From Cheiracanthium punctorium (lineage: Eukaryota; Arthropoda; Arachnida; Araneae; Cheiracanthiidae): a stretch of 64,000 nucleotides of DNA. A model generated the notes under the pieces. That model had not been told where the DNA came from. It ran no database searches and saw nothing but the letters and a program-made list of their open reading frames with translations. Numbering within the stretch: position 1 is the first letter of the stretch; each line of letters opens with the position of its first letter. Positions 25,436 to 35,389 of this stretch are shown in pieces. The position numbers and the translations under genes were made by a program. The DNA is taken from contig JAWZYV010012239.1 of assembly GCA_038373885.1 (NCBI GenBank), positions 62,001 to 126,000 of the forward strand. The letters are read 5' to 3'.

Positions 25436-25591
25436 CCTTTATCCTTTCTATAAGATATTTATAATGATCGACACAACCAATTTAATGCTTTGAATAAACT
25501 TTTCATCTACACGCTGTACTTTAGAAAATGCATATATGAACTTATAAACAAATTTCCGTGATAAACGCTTGAGAACTGAAGAATCTTTTGT

Positions 25592-25612
25592 ACAACTAGC
25601 GCCACATGTAGG
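25592..25612 (-). promoter_or_regulatory. CTCF-like promoter element, cassette D
   Basis: On the minus strand: CCTACATGTGGCGCTAGTTG. About 157 bp upstream of the first ATG, the closest spacing in the array. Confidence 0.75.
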
Positions 25613-25981
25613 ATTAAAAAAGAACTATATACATTATTAAAATAATTTATAATTCTTTTCTTTTTCCTCGATACACAAATAAATTACTTGGATTGAAATA
25701 TAGTAATTTTAAAAAATTCTTCTTGGCATAATTTGCAGTAATATATAAAGCAATTTCAGCATAGTTCAAAATCTTCTGCGAAACACACTATCAAGTTCAT
25801 ACACTTTTTTAAACTACATAAAATTGCTAATTATTACACTTCAAATTTGTTTACTGTAATACTAAATGCAAAATGAGCACTAAATGATAAATTCAAAACA
25901 CTGTTACACAACATTTTAAAATAAAATTTTTACAAATATTTTTTTAATATTTACAAATATAACTTAGGCAGAGTAAATTAC
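25613..25981. other. Spacer between cassettes E and D
   Basis: About 370 bp of AT-rich sequence, the shortest inter-cassette gap. Nothing recognised. Confidence 0.6.
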
Positions 25982-26128
25982 CATGGATTATGAGAGATAC
26001 AGTTTTTTTGATGGGCACACCAACTCCGTTATCAGCTTCGCACGTATATTTACCTTCGTTATTTTTCTGAACTGATTTAAATATCAATGTATGATTCATT
26101 TCCATTCTGAAATTTTCATAGTTTCCAT
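25982..26128 (-). CDS. sDscam: Cassette E, Ig2b exon
   Basis: 147 bp, the shortest Ig2b, phase 1, acceptor CTACAG and donor GTAATT. It encodes a short leader DGNYENFRMEM, NHTLIFKS (N-H-T sequon), Cys in NEGKYTCEADNGVG, and the end LIIHG. Confidence 0.9.
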
Positions 26129-26210
26129 CTGTAGTAAAAATTTCAAACAATTAGTCATTCTGCTTTCTTTACATGTATCTTTCAAAATATTTTCATTTTA
26201 AAGGCAATTT

Positions 26211-27262
26211 CAGTGGCGGCCCGTGGTCAAAAATGTTAGTGCAGCCGGAAGCATATGAGCCCCCCCCCCCCCCCCTTTCCTCCGGAGAGGATTGGAAAAT
26301 CTTTGTTACTGAATTCGAAAGCTGGCGGATTAAGCCCTCACCGAGGAAAAAAAAAAAAGAAATTACATAAAAAATGTCAGAGATCCTATTTTACTTCCAT
26401 AAAATGGACATAAATTTCAACCAGCCGCTCTTATCCTCAAAATTGCATTAATCCGTGTCTGATTCGAAGTTTCCATAGAATTTTCTTTTGTAACGATAAC
26501 TTGAGAAGAAAAAAAAAAAGAAAGAAAACTTACTTATTTTTTATAAGTCAAATCAATCCTCCTTTCTTTTAAACATGCGAATCGGTCAGTGATGTCCCCA
26601 TAAAAAGGCGTTGTTTTAATTCAGATATCAATAATTTTAAAAGCTCTTTAAAATTTCTCATGTTTAAAGAATTTTCTCACTCGCCATGTCTAAATGCCAG
26701 TTCTTGCTTACTTAAAAACAATATTGCTTTGATGGGTAATTGTCCATTCATAAGCGTCTATTCAGGCTTACCTTCTTGATAAATTCAGCACTATAAAGTC
26801 AAGAGTTTTCCAAACATATATTCTCCTTACCCCCTCCCTCACTTCTCGTCCGAGTGAATCAGTTAGTCGAGTTATCAAGTTCAGCAGCCGTTAGAAAATC
26901 TTCCATCGTCTGTATCAGCTGCATACTCCCTATGCCGGAGAGGCTGCTGACGTAGTCGTTGTCATGGCAACGGTGCTGCCAATTTTCTTTTCAGCGCTCT
27001 GGGCTGAACCAAAGATTTTCCCAATTGAATTGCGGGAAGATTAAAGTGCTTTTTTTCTGAATGAGCGATCCGGCCACAATACGTTTTTTTTTTTTTTTTT
27101 TTTTTTGGTTGGTTTTTTCGGAGATTTTTTTAATTTACCGTAGGAATTCCACAATTCTAATCTGAATTTAGGAAAATTAGTAGAATAAATTATTTTATAG
27201 TATGTGCTGATAATTTCAAGTGCAGCCCGGCTGTACTTGCTGTATCCCACGAGCCGCCACTG
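26211..27262. mobile_element. Non-autonomous hAT-like element with 8-bp target duplication
   Basis: The ends are inverted: CAGTGGCGGCCCGTGG on the left, and CAGTGGCGGCTCGTGG as the reverse complement of the right. The element is flanked on both sides by the same 8 bases GGCAATTT (26203-26210 and 27263-27270). An 8-bp duplication and a CAG start are typical of hAT. There is no transposase in the 1,052-bp body, which carries a C tract near 26263 and a T tract near 27085. Confidence 0.88.
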
Positions 27263-27939
27263 GGCAATTTAAAAAGACATAGTTAAGTTAGATCTAATAT
27301 ATAAAATTATCCTGTCACGGTGTTAGTCACCATACTCCTCCGAAACGGCTCGATCGATTTTAATGAAATTTTATATATATATATATATATATTCGTTAGG
27401 TCTGAAAATAGGTTTTTAACTATGTCTCATACCCCTAAGTCATAACGGTGGTCCACCCCAAAATTTTTAGCACCAGAGTGCTATTAATTTCAATCAGATT
27501 TTTTGTGTAGACATTAGCGTGTCGAGTCACTTTACAAATGTGTTTGCCAGATAACGTGGAGGGGGGGGGCGCGTTAATAAAATGTTGAAAGTCGCACAAG
27601 GTTTGCAATTTTTGATAATGGATCGCTAAATGTGGTGCCAAAACGTGACTATTTATTATAAATATATTTCGAGTATAGTTAGAAAACGCCTGGCGTATAT
27701 AGTAAAAGTCTTATTAGGCGATTTTAATATAGATTTCTATTCCCAAGAAATGCTCTGTGGAACAAGAAAAGAAAACACTGTACACTCATGGATTATGATT
27801 CCCATTCCATGTCTGCGGCATAGTTGGAATATGCCTATAGGACAAATATGCCTGGCGAAGATTGTAAAACAGTTTCAGTAGGCGATTTTAAGATAGATTT
27901 CGATTCCAAAGATGTGTTTTATGGTACAAGAAAGAGTTG

Positions 27940-28492
27940 ATTCCTATTTTAACGCCCCCACTCTCGCCAACCTAAAAAATCTCCATACTTTGGCGAGCTT
28001 TGCAGTCATGGGTCTCTGGGAGTTATGCATAAGTTTCAACGGTACTTACGTATTATCCTGGCGATCCGCCAAGACAAGCAATTTTTCACCAAGCTAAATG
28101 CCGGGCACATGAAATTGTTGATGGTTTGGAATACGATTGGCAACAATTTGCCAGCAAATTTGACGAAAAAGTAGTTTGGCGGAAGTGACCGCTGGAATAA
28201 TACGTAAGTACCCTTTCAGCGCTCCCAAAGGAACTAGAGAAAACTAAAGTAAACAAATTAGCGATAAACGCACCAGTTAAGGAATTTGAATACACTTAAT
28301 TATTACAACTACAATAATTGGAAATCCAAAACAAATAAAAATGTAATGGCATGCTGTACTTAGATGTTGTTCCAAATCGCCATTTTAATTCAAATTACGA
28401 TTGCCACATAAATGCAAAAAATTGTCATTGTAACTGCATATGTTTAATGATCGCCACCTTGGCGAGAGTCGAGGCGTTAAAGTAGGAACCAA
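27940..28492. repeat. Inverted repeat nested in the Helitron
   Basis: Left end TTCCTATTTTAACGCCCCCA with CTCTCGCCAA. The reverse complement of the right end reads TTCCTACTTTAACGCCTCGA with CTCTCGCCAAG. Inside, GGTACTTACGTATTATCC (28041-28058) pairs with an inverted near-copy at 28194-28212. It could be a MITE or an internal rearrangement. Confidence 0.5.
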
Positions 28493-28839
28493 CCCAAGAA
28501 AGACAAACATGGTACACGCATGATTATGATGCGCATTGGAAACAATATATCGAACGATGAAGTGTAGTTGTAATATACTTGGCGAATATTGTAAAATAAT
28601 TTTAGTAGGCGATTTTAAGATAGATTTCGATACCAAAGATGGGTTTTACGAAACAAGAAAGAAAAATACAGCACAGTCATGAATAATGATGCACTTTCCA
28701 ACTTAATGGAATATGGAAGAAAAATAGGGACGACGCATAAATTATCATACGATTTTAATATATAGCACTATAGTGCGTATTTAAAATCTGAAAAAGTTTC
28801 AGATTTTCATCCTTTTATTATTATTATTATTATTTTTTT

Positions 28840-29037
28840 TTGGACAAAATTTTTTATGGAATGACTATCAATAAGTCTCAAGGCCAAACTATGTTTGTTT
28901 GTGGCTTAGATTTGAGCGCACCATGTTTTTCACACGGACAATTATACGTGGCATGCTCTCGAGTGGGCAAACCATGCAGTTTGTTTGCGTTAGCTAAAGA
29001 TGGGATAACAAAAATATTGTTCACTCTATTACGTTAA
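28840..29037 (+). pseudogene. Helitron Pif1-like helicase, C-terminal fragment
   Basis: About 65 residues carrying the helicase motif [11 protein letters not shown] and the later [13 protein letters not shown] block. These are diagnostic of the C-terminal end of Pif1-type helicases in Helitrons. No N-terminal helicase or Rep domain was found in the 2-kb element, so it cannot be self-sufficient. It lies on the plus strand, opposite to the Dscam array. Confidence 0.85.
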
Positions 29038-30134
29038 GGGATTGACATTATTTTTTAGTAAAATTATTGTAATTAGCGATATATATAAATACAAAGAATA
29101 AATTACAATGAATTAAAAGTATAAATATTTGGTATTGTGTTATTTTTACATTCCAGCATCGATCACAGCGCTCCATGCCTCTTCCACTCATATACCACAT
29201 GTTCACACACTTACAATAAGTTAGTCATTTCTATCCACTAAAATAATCCTAGGAATAATTTATATGGCAAAACAACGTTTGCCGGGTCAGCTAGTTAATA
29301 TGTATTTTAGTAATATCAATATTTTTGCTTAATCTATTGTTATAACCTTTACTTGCATGAATAGAATGAATATTAAAAAATTTACTTTTGGCATTTAATT
29401 TCAATATAAATTTTTACTACTCGAAACATTTCAGTTTATTATTATTATTATTACACATCTTTTCAGTTTCACCTTTGTATATTTCAAGCTACTTTATTTC
29501 AAGACAAGCACAAAATAAATTTCATTCCTATTTGAAAAAATAAAAGACAATTTTCAATTTTATTAGAATAAAACTCTTCAATAAAAAAATGGATCCTACA
29601 TTCATAAATCTTTTATACAAATTATTTGATTATTAAAACGTCATTAAATATTATTACAAACACCATTCTTTTACAAGAGTTTATGCATATTCTTGCTTTT
29701 TTATTCAATTCCATTTTTTTCATTTAGCAGCTTAAGCATTTACTAATTCATAAAGAAATATTTTGATTTTGATTTTTCTACAGTTATTAATTAATATTAA
29801 ATAAAATACTTCAAATTCAATTTTCCTTTTTTTTTCTTTAAAAGGAACCGTATAAACACCTTTCAAAAAACTTTTAAATTTAAATGTCTAACTTAACAAG
29901 AAATTGTGCAGCACAATTAAAAATTTGATCTAAAAATTCAGTAATAAATATTACTCTAATTTTTGAAATTTAGGAAAAAAGATTTAAATTATAAAAACCA
30001 TGTAAGTTTAAACAAATTAAGATTTCAATCAGTTTAATGATATGACTTTATAAGGTTATTTTGTAATAATTAAAACTGTACTTAGATTTTTACAGTATAT
30101 TTAAATTATGGACTTATTAATACATTTCTTTTAC

Positions 30135-30251
30135 CTTCTTTTCTAAATACAACGTGAGGTGCTGGATATCCGTTCGCAGAGCATGTTACTGACACTAATT
30201 CCCCTTCAACTGCTTCCATACTCTCAGGTTCTTTTATCCAAGAAGGAGAGG
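30135..30251 (-). CDS. sDscam: Cassette E, Ig2a exon
   Basis: 117 bp, phase 1. It encodes SPSWIKEPESMEAVEG and Cys in VTCSANGYP. The usual Trp is Phe here (HVVFRKE). The donor is GTAAAA. Confidence 0.88.
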
Positions 30252-32148
30252 CTAAAATGTGCGATTCATATTACTTAATTGAAAAAACATATCGTTTAAA
30301 AATACTGTTCATAACATACATTAGCATAACAAGCAACATACCCTAAGAAAAAGTTATTTTCTATGTTCACAGAATTTCCTCTATCAGTTACAGCTTAGAC
30401 GTAACATAAGTTCTGGTAGAAAAATTTGAGATTGTCTCCTTTGATTCATTTTTCTGAGAAAGGAGTGAAAAGCAAGGGCAAAAATTCATCAATTACAGTA
30501 TTTTAGAACCAAAGCTCTAGAAAGTAAAGTTTTTCAATAGAGACGATTGTACTTGTCCCCTGCTCTTAGGTCGAAGACAACCCCGGGGTGGCTGGAAGAT
30601 GATGTGTCAGATTTCGCAGAAAAGAAAGATTGGCCTTCCGTCAGTCTGGATTCAAATCCCTTTGTCTATAAAATGTAGGCAGTATGTTGGAGGCAAAAGA
30701 GTGTCAAACACGGCATCCCAATCTTTAAAATTTAAACATTCGTTTAAAAAAGCAGCAATAGAAATTCCCACGGAAGTAATATACGTGCCTCAATAGATTA
30801 TTGCCCACACACACTTGAAGCCTGCGAGAAGTCAAAATGTGATCATTTTGGTTGTTGTTACTGTTGTTGTTGTAAACTCAATGCGAGGGCTATCTGCCTA
30901 TAGTGATATGCCTTGGGCGGAGAATTTTTTAGGGGTTCTAACGCGCATTCCCGTTTCATCTAAAGAAAACCGACCCAATAATTCATCAGTGATCATTTTG
31001 AATAAAAAGTGCAATATTTTAAATTTAACGGTACAACAAAACGTTTAGTTTTAAATTGCAATTTGAAGTTTTTTTCAACTCCTTTATAATTGTATCAAAA
31101 CTTTCAGCACGACTAGCTAGAAGAATAACTAAAATTGGTACTTTACAACAATTTTAAATGCAGTTACATGTCAATGAATGATTAAAACAATTTTAAAAAA
31201 CTCACTGTGGTATTTCTAAATAAACTGAAATGATTTTAACTAAATTGCTCAACCAGTTTTATTAGTTACAGTACTGGTATATACTGGTAGTTGTACATAA
31301 AATCACTTTCAACTGCATAAGCTAAACACCCAAAAATGTTTAAGAAAATGTATTTTTTTTCTTTCTATGGTTGTACTGTCAGCAAAGTGCTGTAATAAAT
31401 AAGCAAAATCGAAGTGAAATCCATAAAAAGTGTCTGTGCCTATACTCTTTAATTTTATAGCAGTATTTTTTAACGAGCCTTAAAAGAAATTTTGGATGAG
31501 ACTTTTGCTAAACAAATGTGTGAGAATCATACAGTTGGATGATTAATAGTTAACAAAAGTTTTCAGAACTAATAGCTTTCATACGAATTATTTAAACAGC
31601 TATATGATTTATAATAATTGATTTAACACTTTAGCCTTTTTTGGATTTTATTTGTTTATTTATTTTTTGCCACTGTAGAAATTGTCTAATAAAATACGGT
31701 AAAAATAATTGTAATCTTAAAAAACCCGTACGTATGAAAATATTTTACACTTTTTTAAGCATTCTAATGTTTGATTTATCCTTAGGCGGGAGACTCACTC
31801 CTAATAATTACAGTTTTATCCTAGGAAATGTGCTAGTAACTTTTGCAAGTTATCCATAATTTAAGATAAGTATAAAAATCTTCATCATATATCCGACTTA
31901 ACATCTCAAACTCTTTTTAAAAATTATATTTACTGACAACTTTGTGCCAAAATAAGAATAAACAAATTATTTAAGATAAAAATAAACACATAATGCTAAT
32001 TTTTTCTCGAAAGTGATATCTCAGTTATAAAACAGCTACTAATTCCACATGCTAAACATAATTTAATTAGTGAATTATTTTATAAATTCCCAATATATAC
32101 ATATATTAGTTTTATACAAAATAAAAAATTTGGAGAGGAAATACTCAC
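30252..32148. other. Intron, cassette E Ig1-Ig2a
   Basis: 1.9 kb. The middle part (30570-30870) is GC-richer, with a GTT microsatellite near 30850 that may be a reverse-oriented decayed copy of a CAA-ended repeat. The rest is AT-rich. Confidence 0.5.
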
Positions 32149-32430
32149 ATCTTACAGTCAAGTATGCAGAATAAGTATCCTTTCCATGCAGTGAGCTGAC
32201 AATACAAGAGTAATTTCCCACAGAAGATTCTTCCACGGGATCAAACACAAGAGTTGAAAATTTTTCGTGCGTTTCCACGCTTAACACGGTACTAGGTTTT
32301 ACTATTTTACCATTTTTTAGCCATTTGTACGTTACAGGGGGTTCTCCACGCATAATCATGCACATAACGCTAGTCTTGTCTCCTATTTGGATGTGTTGTG
32401 GGAACTGAAACGGCTGAATTCTTGGCGCTT
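32149..32430 (-). CDS. sDscam: Cassette E, Ig1 exon
   Basis: 282 bp, phase 1. It encodes EAPRIQPFQFPQ, Cys (VMCMIMRG), Trp (YKWLKNG) and Cys in SSVGNYSC (N-Y-S, the only Ser version of this sequon). It ends LTVR with T as the split-codon base and donor GTGAGT, so the junction residue is Ser rather than the usual Ala or Gly. Confidence 0.92.
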
Positions 32431-32891
32431 CTGAAAATAATAAATAATAACCTTATTATTATAAAACTATGTTACTTAGAAAGCAAATTTTTATCTCTTT
32501 GCATTAAAAAATGCATCATAACTTTTAAAAAAACTTGATTGCTTTTTTATAGATCTTTTTAGTTAAAACAATATATATCCAACTTTCTTTAAACAATGGC
32601 ACACGGGATTCTTTACTATCATACTTTTATATCACATATAAAATAACTTAGATGCCTGCAGAAATAATGAACTCTTTAAGCAGTATAAATTATTACTAAT
32701 GAATGTATATTACTATGCTTAAAAATTCCGAGCTTTATTATGCTGTTCCATTTCCAACATAGAAAATTTCAAAATAAAGAAGAGGATATTTATATTTTTA
32801 AACGTTCTAAAAATTTATTACATGAAACAAATAGAAAATGCATAACATAATTCTTAAATATTTTTAATATTGGAATTCTAATTTAACTTAC

Positions 32892-32970
32892 CTTTTGATT
32901 TGGCAGTTGCTGCAGATATGATAATAGTCGCGAATATAAAGAAAGCTCGGTAGTACACAAAGACAGACAT
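32892..32970 (-). CDS. sDscam: Cassette E, start codon and signal-peptide exon
   Basis: ATG at 32970; 26 residues plus one base with the hydrophobic stretch AFFIFATIIISAATA, a clear signal-peptide core ending in A-T-A. An upstream ATG is out of use because its frame stops after four codons. Donor GTAAGT. Confidence 0.85.
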
Positions 32971-33186
32971 TTCGGCTTTTCAAAGGAATTCCATTGAAAA
33001 TGAAGTTTTACTCTAAAATAAAAATGGCATAATACATTGTATCCGACATAAAAATTTCCGTAACAGATTTTTAAAGTCTGGTTGTGTTTTAATATATCGC
33101 GCTCAGTTGTGCCACTCAATAATGAAAATAACTTAGCGTTTCTCCTTGTGATAGTATACGCGATAAAGCGCTTGCTATACGAGATC

Positions 33187-33203
33187 GTAGCGCCACATGT
33201 CGG
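33187..33203 (-). promoter_or_regulatory. CTCF-like promoter element, cassette E
   Basis: On the minus strand: CCGACATGTGGCGCTAC. The core is intact; the flank after TGGCGCTA differs from other cassettes (CGATC instead of GTTG). About 217 bp upstream of the ATG. Confidence 0.72.
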
Positions 33204-33409
33204 TTTAAAGTGTAAATATATTATTTTTTACAAATTATTTTTCATTTATGCTAGATTCAAAATCTTATAAGTTTTTATGAGTTTTATAGGTAAAAGAAAT
33301 CAGTTTTATTAGAACATAACTGTAGTCATTTTAAAATACAATTATAAAAACCCCCGGTGTAAATCCCCTTTAAGTAACTGAAAAAACACACAAAATACTG
33401 GTGTTAAAC

Positions 33410-33577
33410 GATAAAGTAATTAAAAAACTTTGTAAAAAACACACATAAGAAGTAAAAGGAAAAAGGATACGAGTTTCGTTCAAAAACGAAAGTTTTTGAG
33501 TTTTTGAACGAAACTCGTATCCTTTTTCCTTTTACTTCTTATGTGTGTTTTTTACAAAGTTTTTTAATTACTTTATC
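33410..33577. repeat. Perfect long inverted repeat (78-bp arms, 12-base loop)
   Basis: Arms 33410-33487 and 33500-33577 are exact reverse complements over 78 bases, with a 12-base spacer. The direct repeat TCCCCTTTAAGTA flanks the structure (about 33364-33376 and 33577-33589). A transcript would fold into a near-perfect hairpin. No coding capacity. Confidence 0.95.
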
Positions 33578-34067
33578 CCCTTTAAGTATTCATCAAGTTA
33601 TATATTACATTTCATAAAACATAAACAACATACATTTAACAGCTCTCTGTATTGTCCTAAATTTTGAACTTTCTCAATAAAAAAAAAAATACTAAATTGC
33701 CTTACAATTGTCACGCACGCATTTTGAATACCACTATGAACAACATACACCCAGGTTTACTTGATCATAATGCTGTAAATAATTATAAGTAAGCTTGGTT
33801 AAAGCACAAAGTAAAGGTTATTATCTGCACTGGCAGAGTGGTCATTGCGCCAATAGCTTACGAACATACAAACATTTCGTTATTATTCGTAGTCTGGTGG
33901 TTGTATTTTCTGACAAAAAATCTTAAGTTTTTAATAAAGGAGGACATACGCGGGTTCTCGAGATCTATTTCACTAACAACTCATAAGTTTGATGTGTGTC
34001 TTCTGTACAACATAAAAGTGCAAATAAAGTAAACTATCTATCCATCCGTAGCTCAGTATTAGGGATG

Positions 34068-34175
34068 TATATGAGACGAATTTTTGCGAGACGAGATAGA
34101 GATTTATAAATTTTTTGCGAGACGAGACGAACATTTTTAAAATTACGATTTAGGGATTTTGCCATACGAGACAAA
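34068..34175 (+). repeat. GAGACGA-rich degenerate repeat
   Basis: Repeated GCGAGACGAGA-type words (near 34087, 34119 and 34124) with a related word near 34167. Probably a transposon end; family unknown. Confidence 0.4.
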
Positions 34176-34656
34176 AGCTTTTGGGCTGTTTTGATAGACG
34201 CCTATTTTCCGTCTCACGTTCATCCATATTCTGTATGCAAAAAATAGAAAGCTCTCTGCAAAGATTTCATTTGTTTTCGAAACAGTTCATCGTATTATAT
34301 ATTTAAGCACGAAAATATATGTTTACTAGAAGTACACTTTTCTTTAAAAAAACAGAGAAAGGTTATAGATATTTAAGTTAATAAATATCAAGTAAAATTA
34401 ATTTATTCCCATATAGTTATTACAAAAAATAGTATATTGTACTGTTTTGTAAAAGTAATAATGATAATAATAACAATAATAATATTCTGTTAACATATTG
34501 TCACCCACTTATTTCTATAATTCTGATAAACACAGTTTCAAAATAAATAAAAATAAAATTTCTACTTATCGAAACAAATTTAAGAAAGGAAACAATAATA
34601 TTATTTAAACCATATTCTAATATTTAAAAGGTTAAAGAGAGTCTGTGAATCTGTAC

Positions 34657-34821
34657 CATAAATTTTAACTGCAATTGTTTTTTCGAGTGGAATACTTGCA
34701 CCATTATCAGCAGTACACGTGTATTCCCCTTCGTCTGAGTTTTGAACGGGATAAAATATTAAAGTTCCATTTTTACTGCTTTCAATGTAGTTGAATAAAA
34801 AATCATTCGATGATGGTGGAC
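34657..34821 (-). CDS. sDscam: Cassette F, Ig2b exon
   Basis: 165 bp, phase 1, acceptor TTGCAG and donor GTACAG. It encodes the leader SPPSSNDFLFNYIESSK, NGTLIFYP with sequon, Cys in DEGEYTCTADNGAS, and the end VKIYG. Confidence 0.9.
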
Positions 34822-35389
34822 CTGCAATATAAAAAAGGCATGTTAAGAAATTCAAATGCATTATCAATAAATTTTCATATCAAATAGCACCAATTTACTA
34901 TTAAATAAATTTAAAGCATCATGTAATTTGCTATAATTCTTAATAATACTATTCGTCTGATTCAATGTTACTCCAAGTATTCTAAGCAATTAAAAATATT
35001 AGAAGCCATTTATTTTTAGAAATTACAAGTAAACATATAAACGTGATTTAAAGTTTCGCTGATAATTAGCAAATCGTCAAATGTAAAAGAAAGGATAAGT
35101 AACTGTAGTTTTTTTTTTTTTTTTTTTTTTTTTTTGCTTTTATAGAAAGGAAAACATACAAGAAGTCATCAGTCACTTACTGAAAAAAAATTATAACAAG
35201 TAAGAAGGGACATTAATGTTTTGGGCTCTCTTAAAATTTTGACAGTAAATCATAGTAAGTCAAACACGGCTACAGTTAGTATATAGATAAAATACGTATT
35301 TTTTGTAAAACGTCTTAGTTTGCATTTATGAATTAGAATTTTCTATGAAGTTGTCGAGCAGCTTCTCATTACGACAAATGAGTATTAAA

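Larger units (their letters stand above)
27293..29294 (+). mobile_element. Helitron with helicase remnant
   Basis: Starts TCTAATATATAAAATT after an A. Ends in a hairpin (GGCAAAACAACGTTTGCC), a short spacer GGGTCAG and CTAG before a T. This fits Helitron rules: 5' TC, 3' hairpin then CTRR, insertion between A and T, no target duplication. It encodes the C-terminal helicase fragment at 28840-29037. A nested inverted repeat lies at 27940-28492. Confidence 0.8.
26129..30134. other. Intron, cassette E Ig2a-Ig2b (4.0 kb)
   Basis: Largest complete intron of its class. It holds a hAT-like element (26211-27262) and, 30 bp further, a Helitron (27293-29294). The remaining 0.8 kb is AT-rich. Confidence 0.7.
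33204..34656. other. Spacer between cassettes F and E
   Basis: 1.45 kb with a perfect palindrome (33410-33577) and a GAGACGA-rich patch (34068-34175). The rest is AT-rich. Confidence 0.6.
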
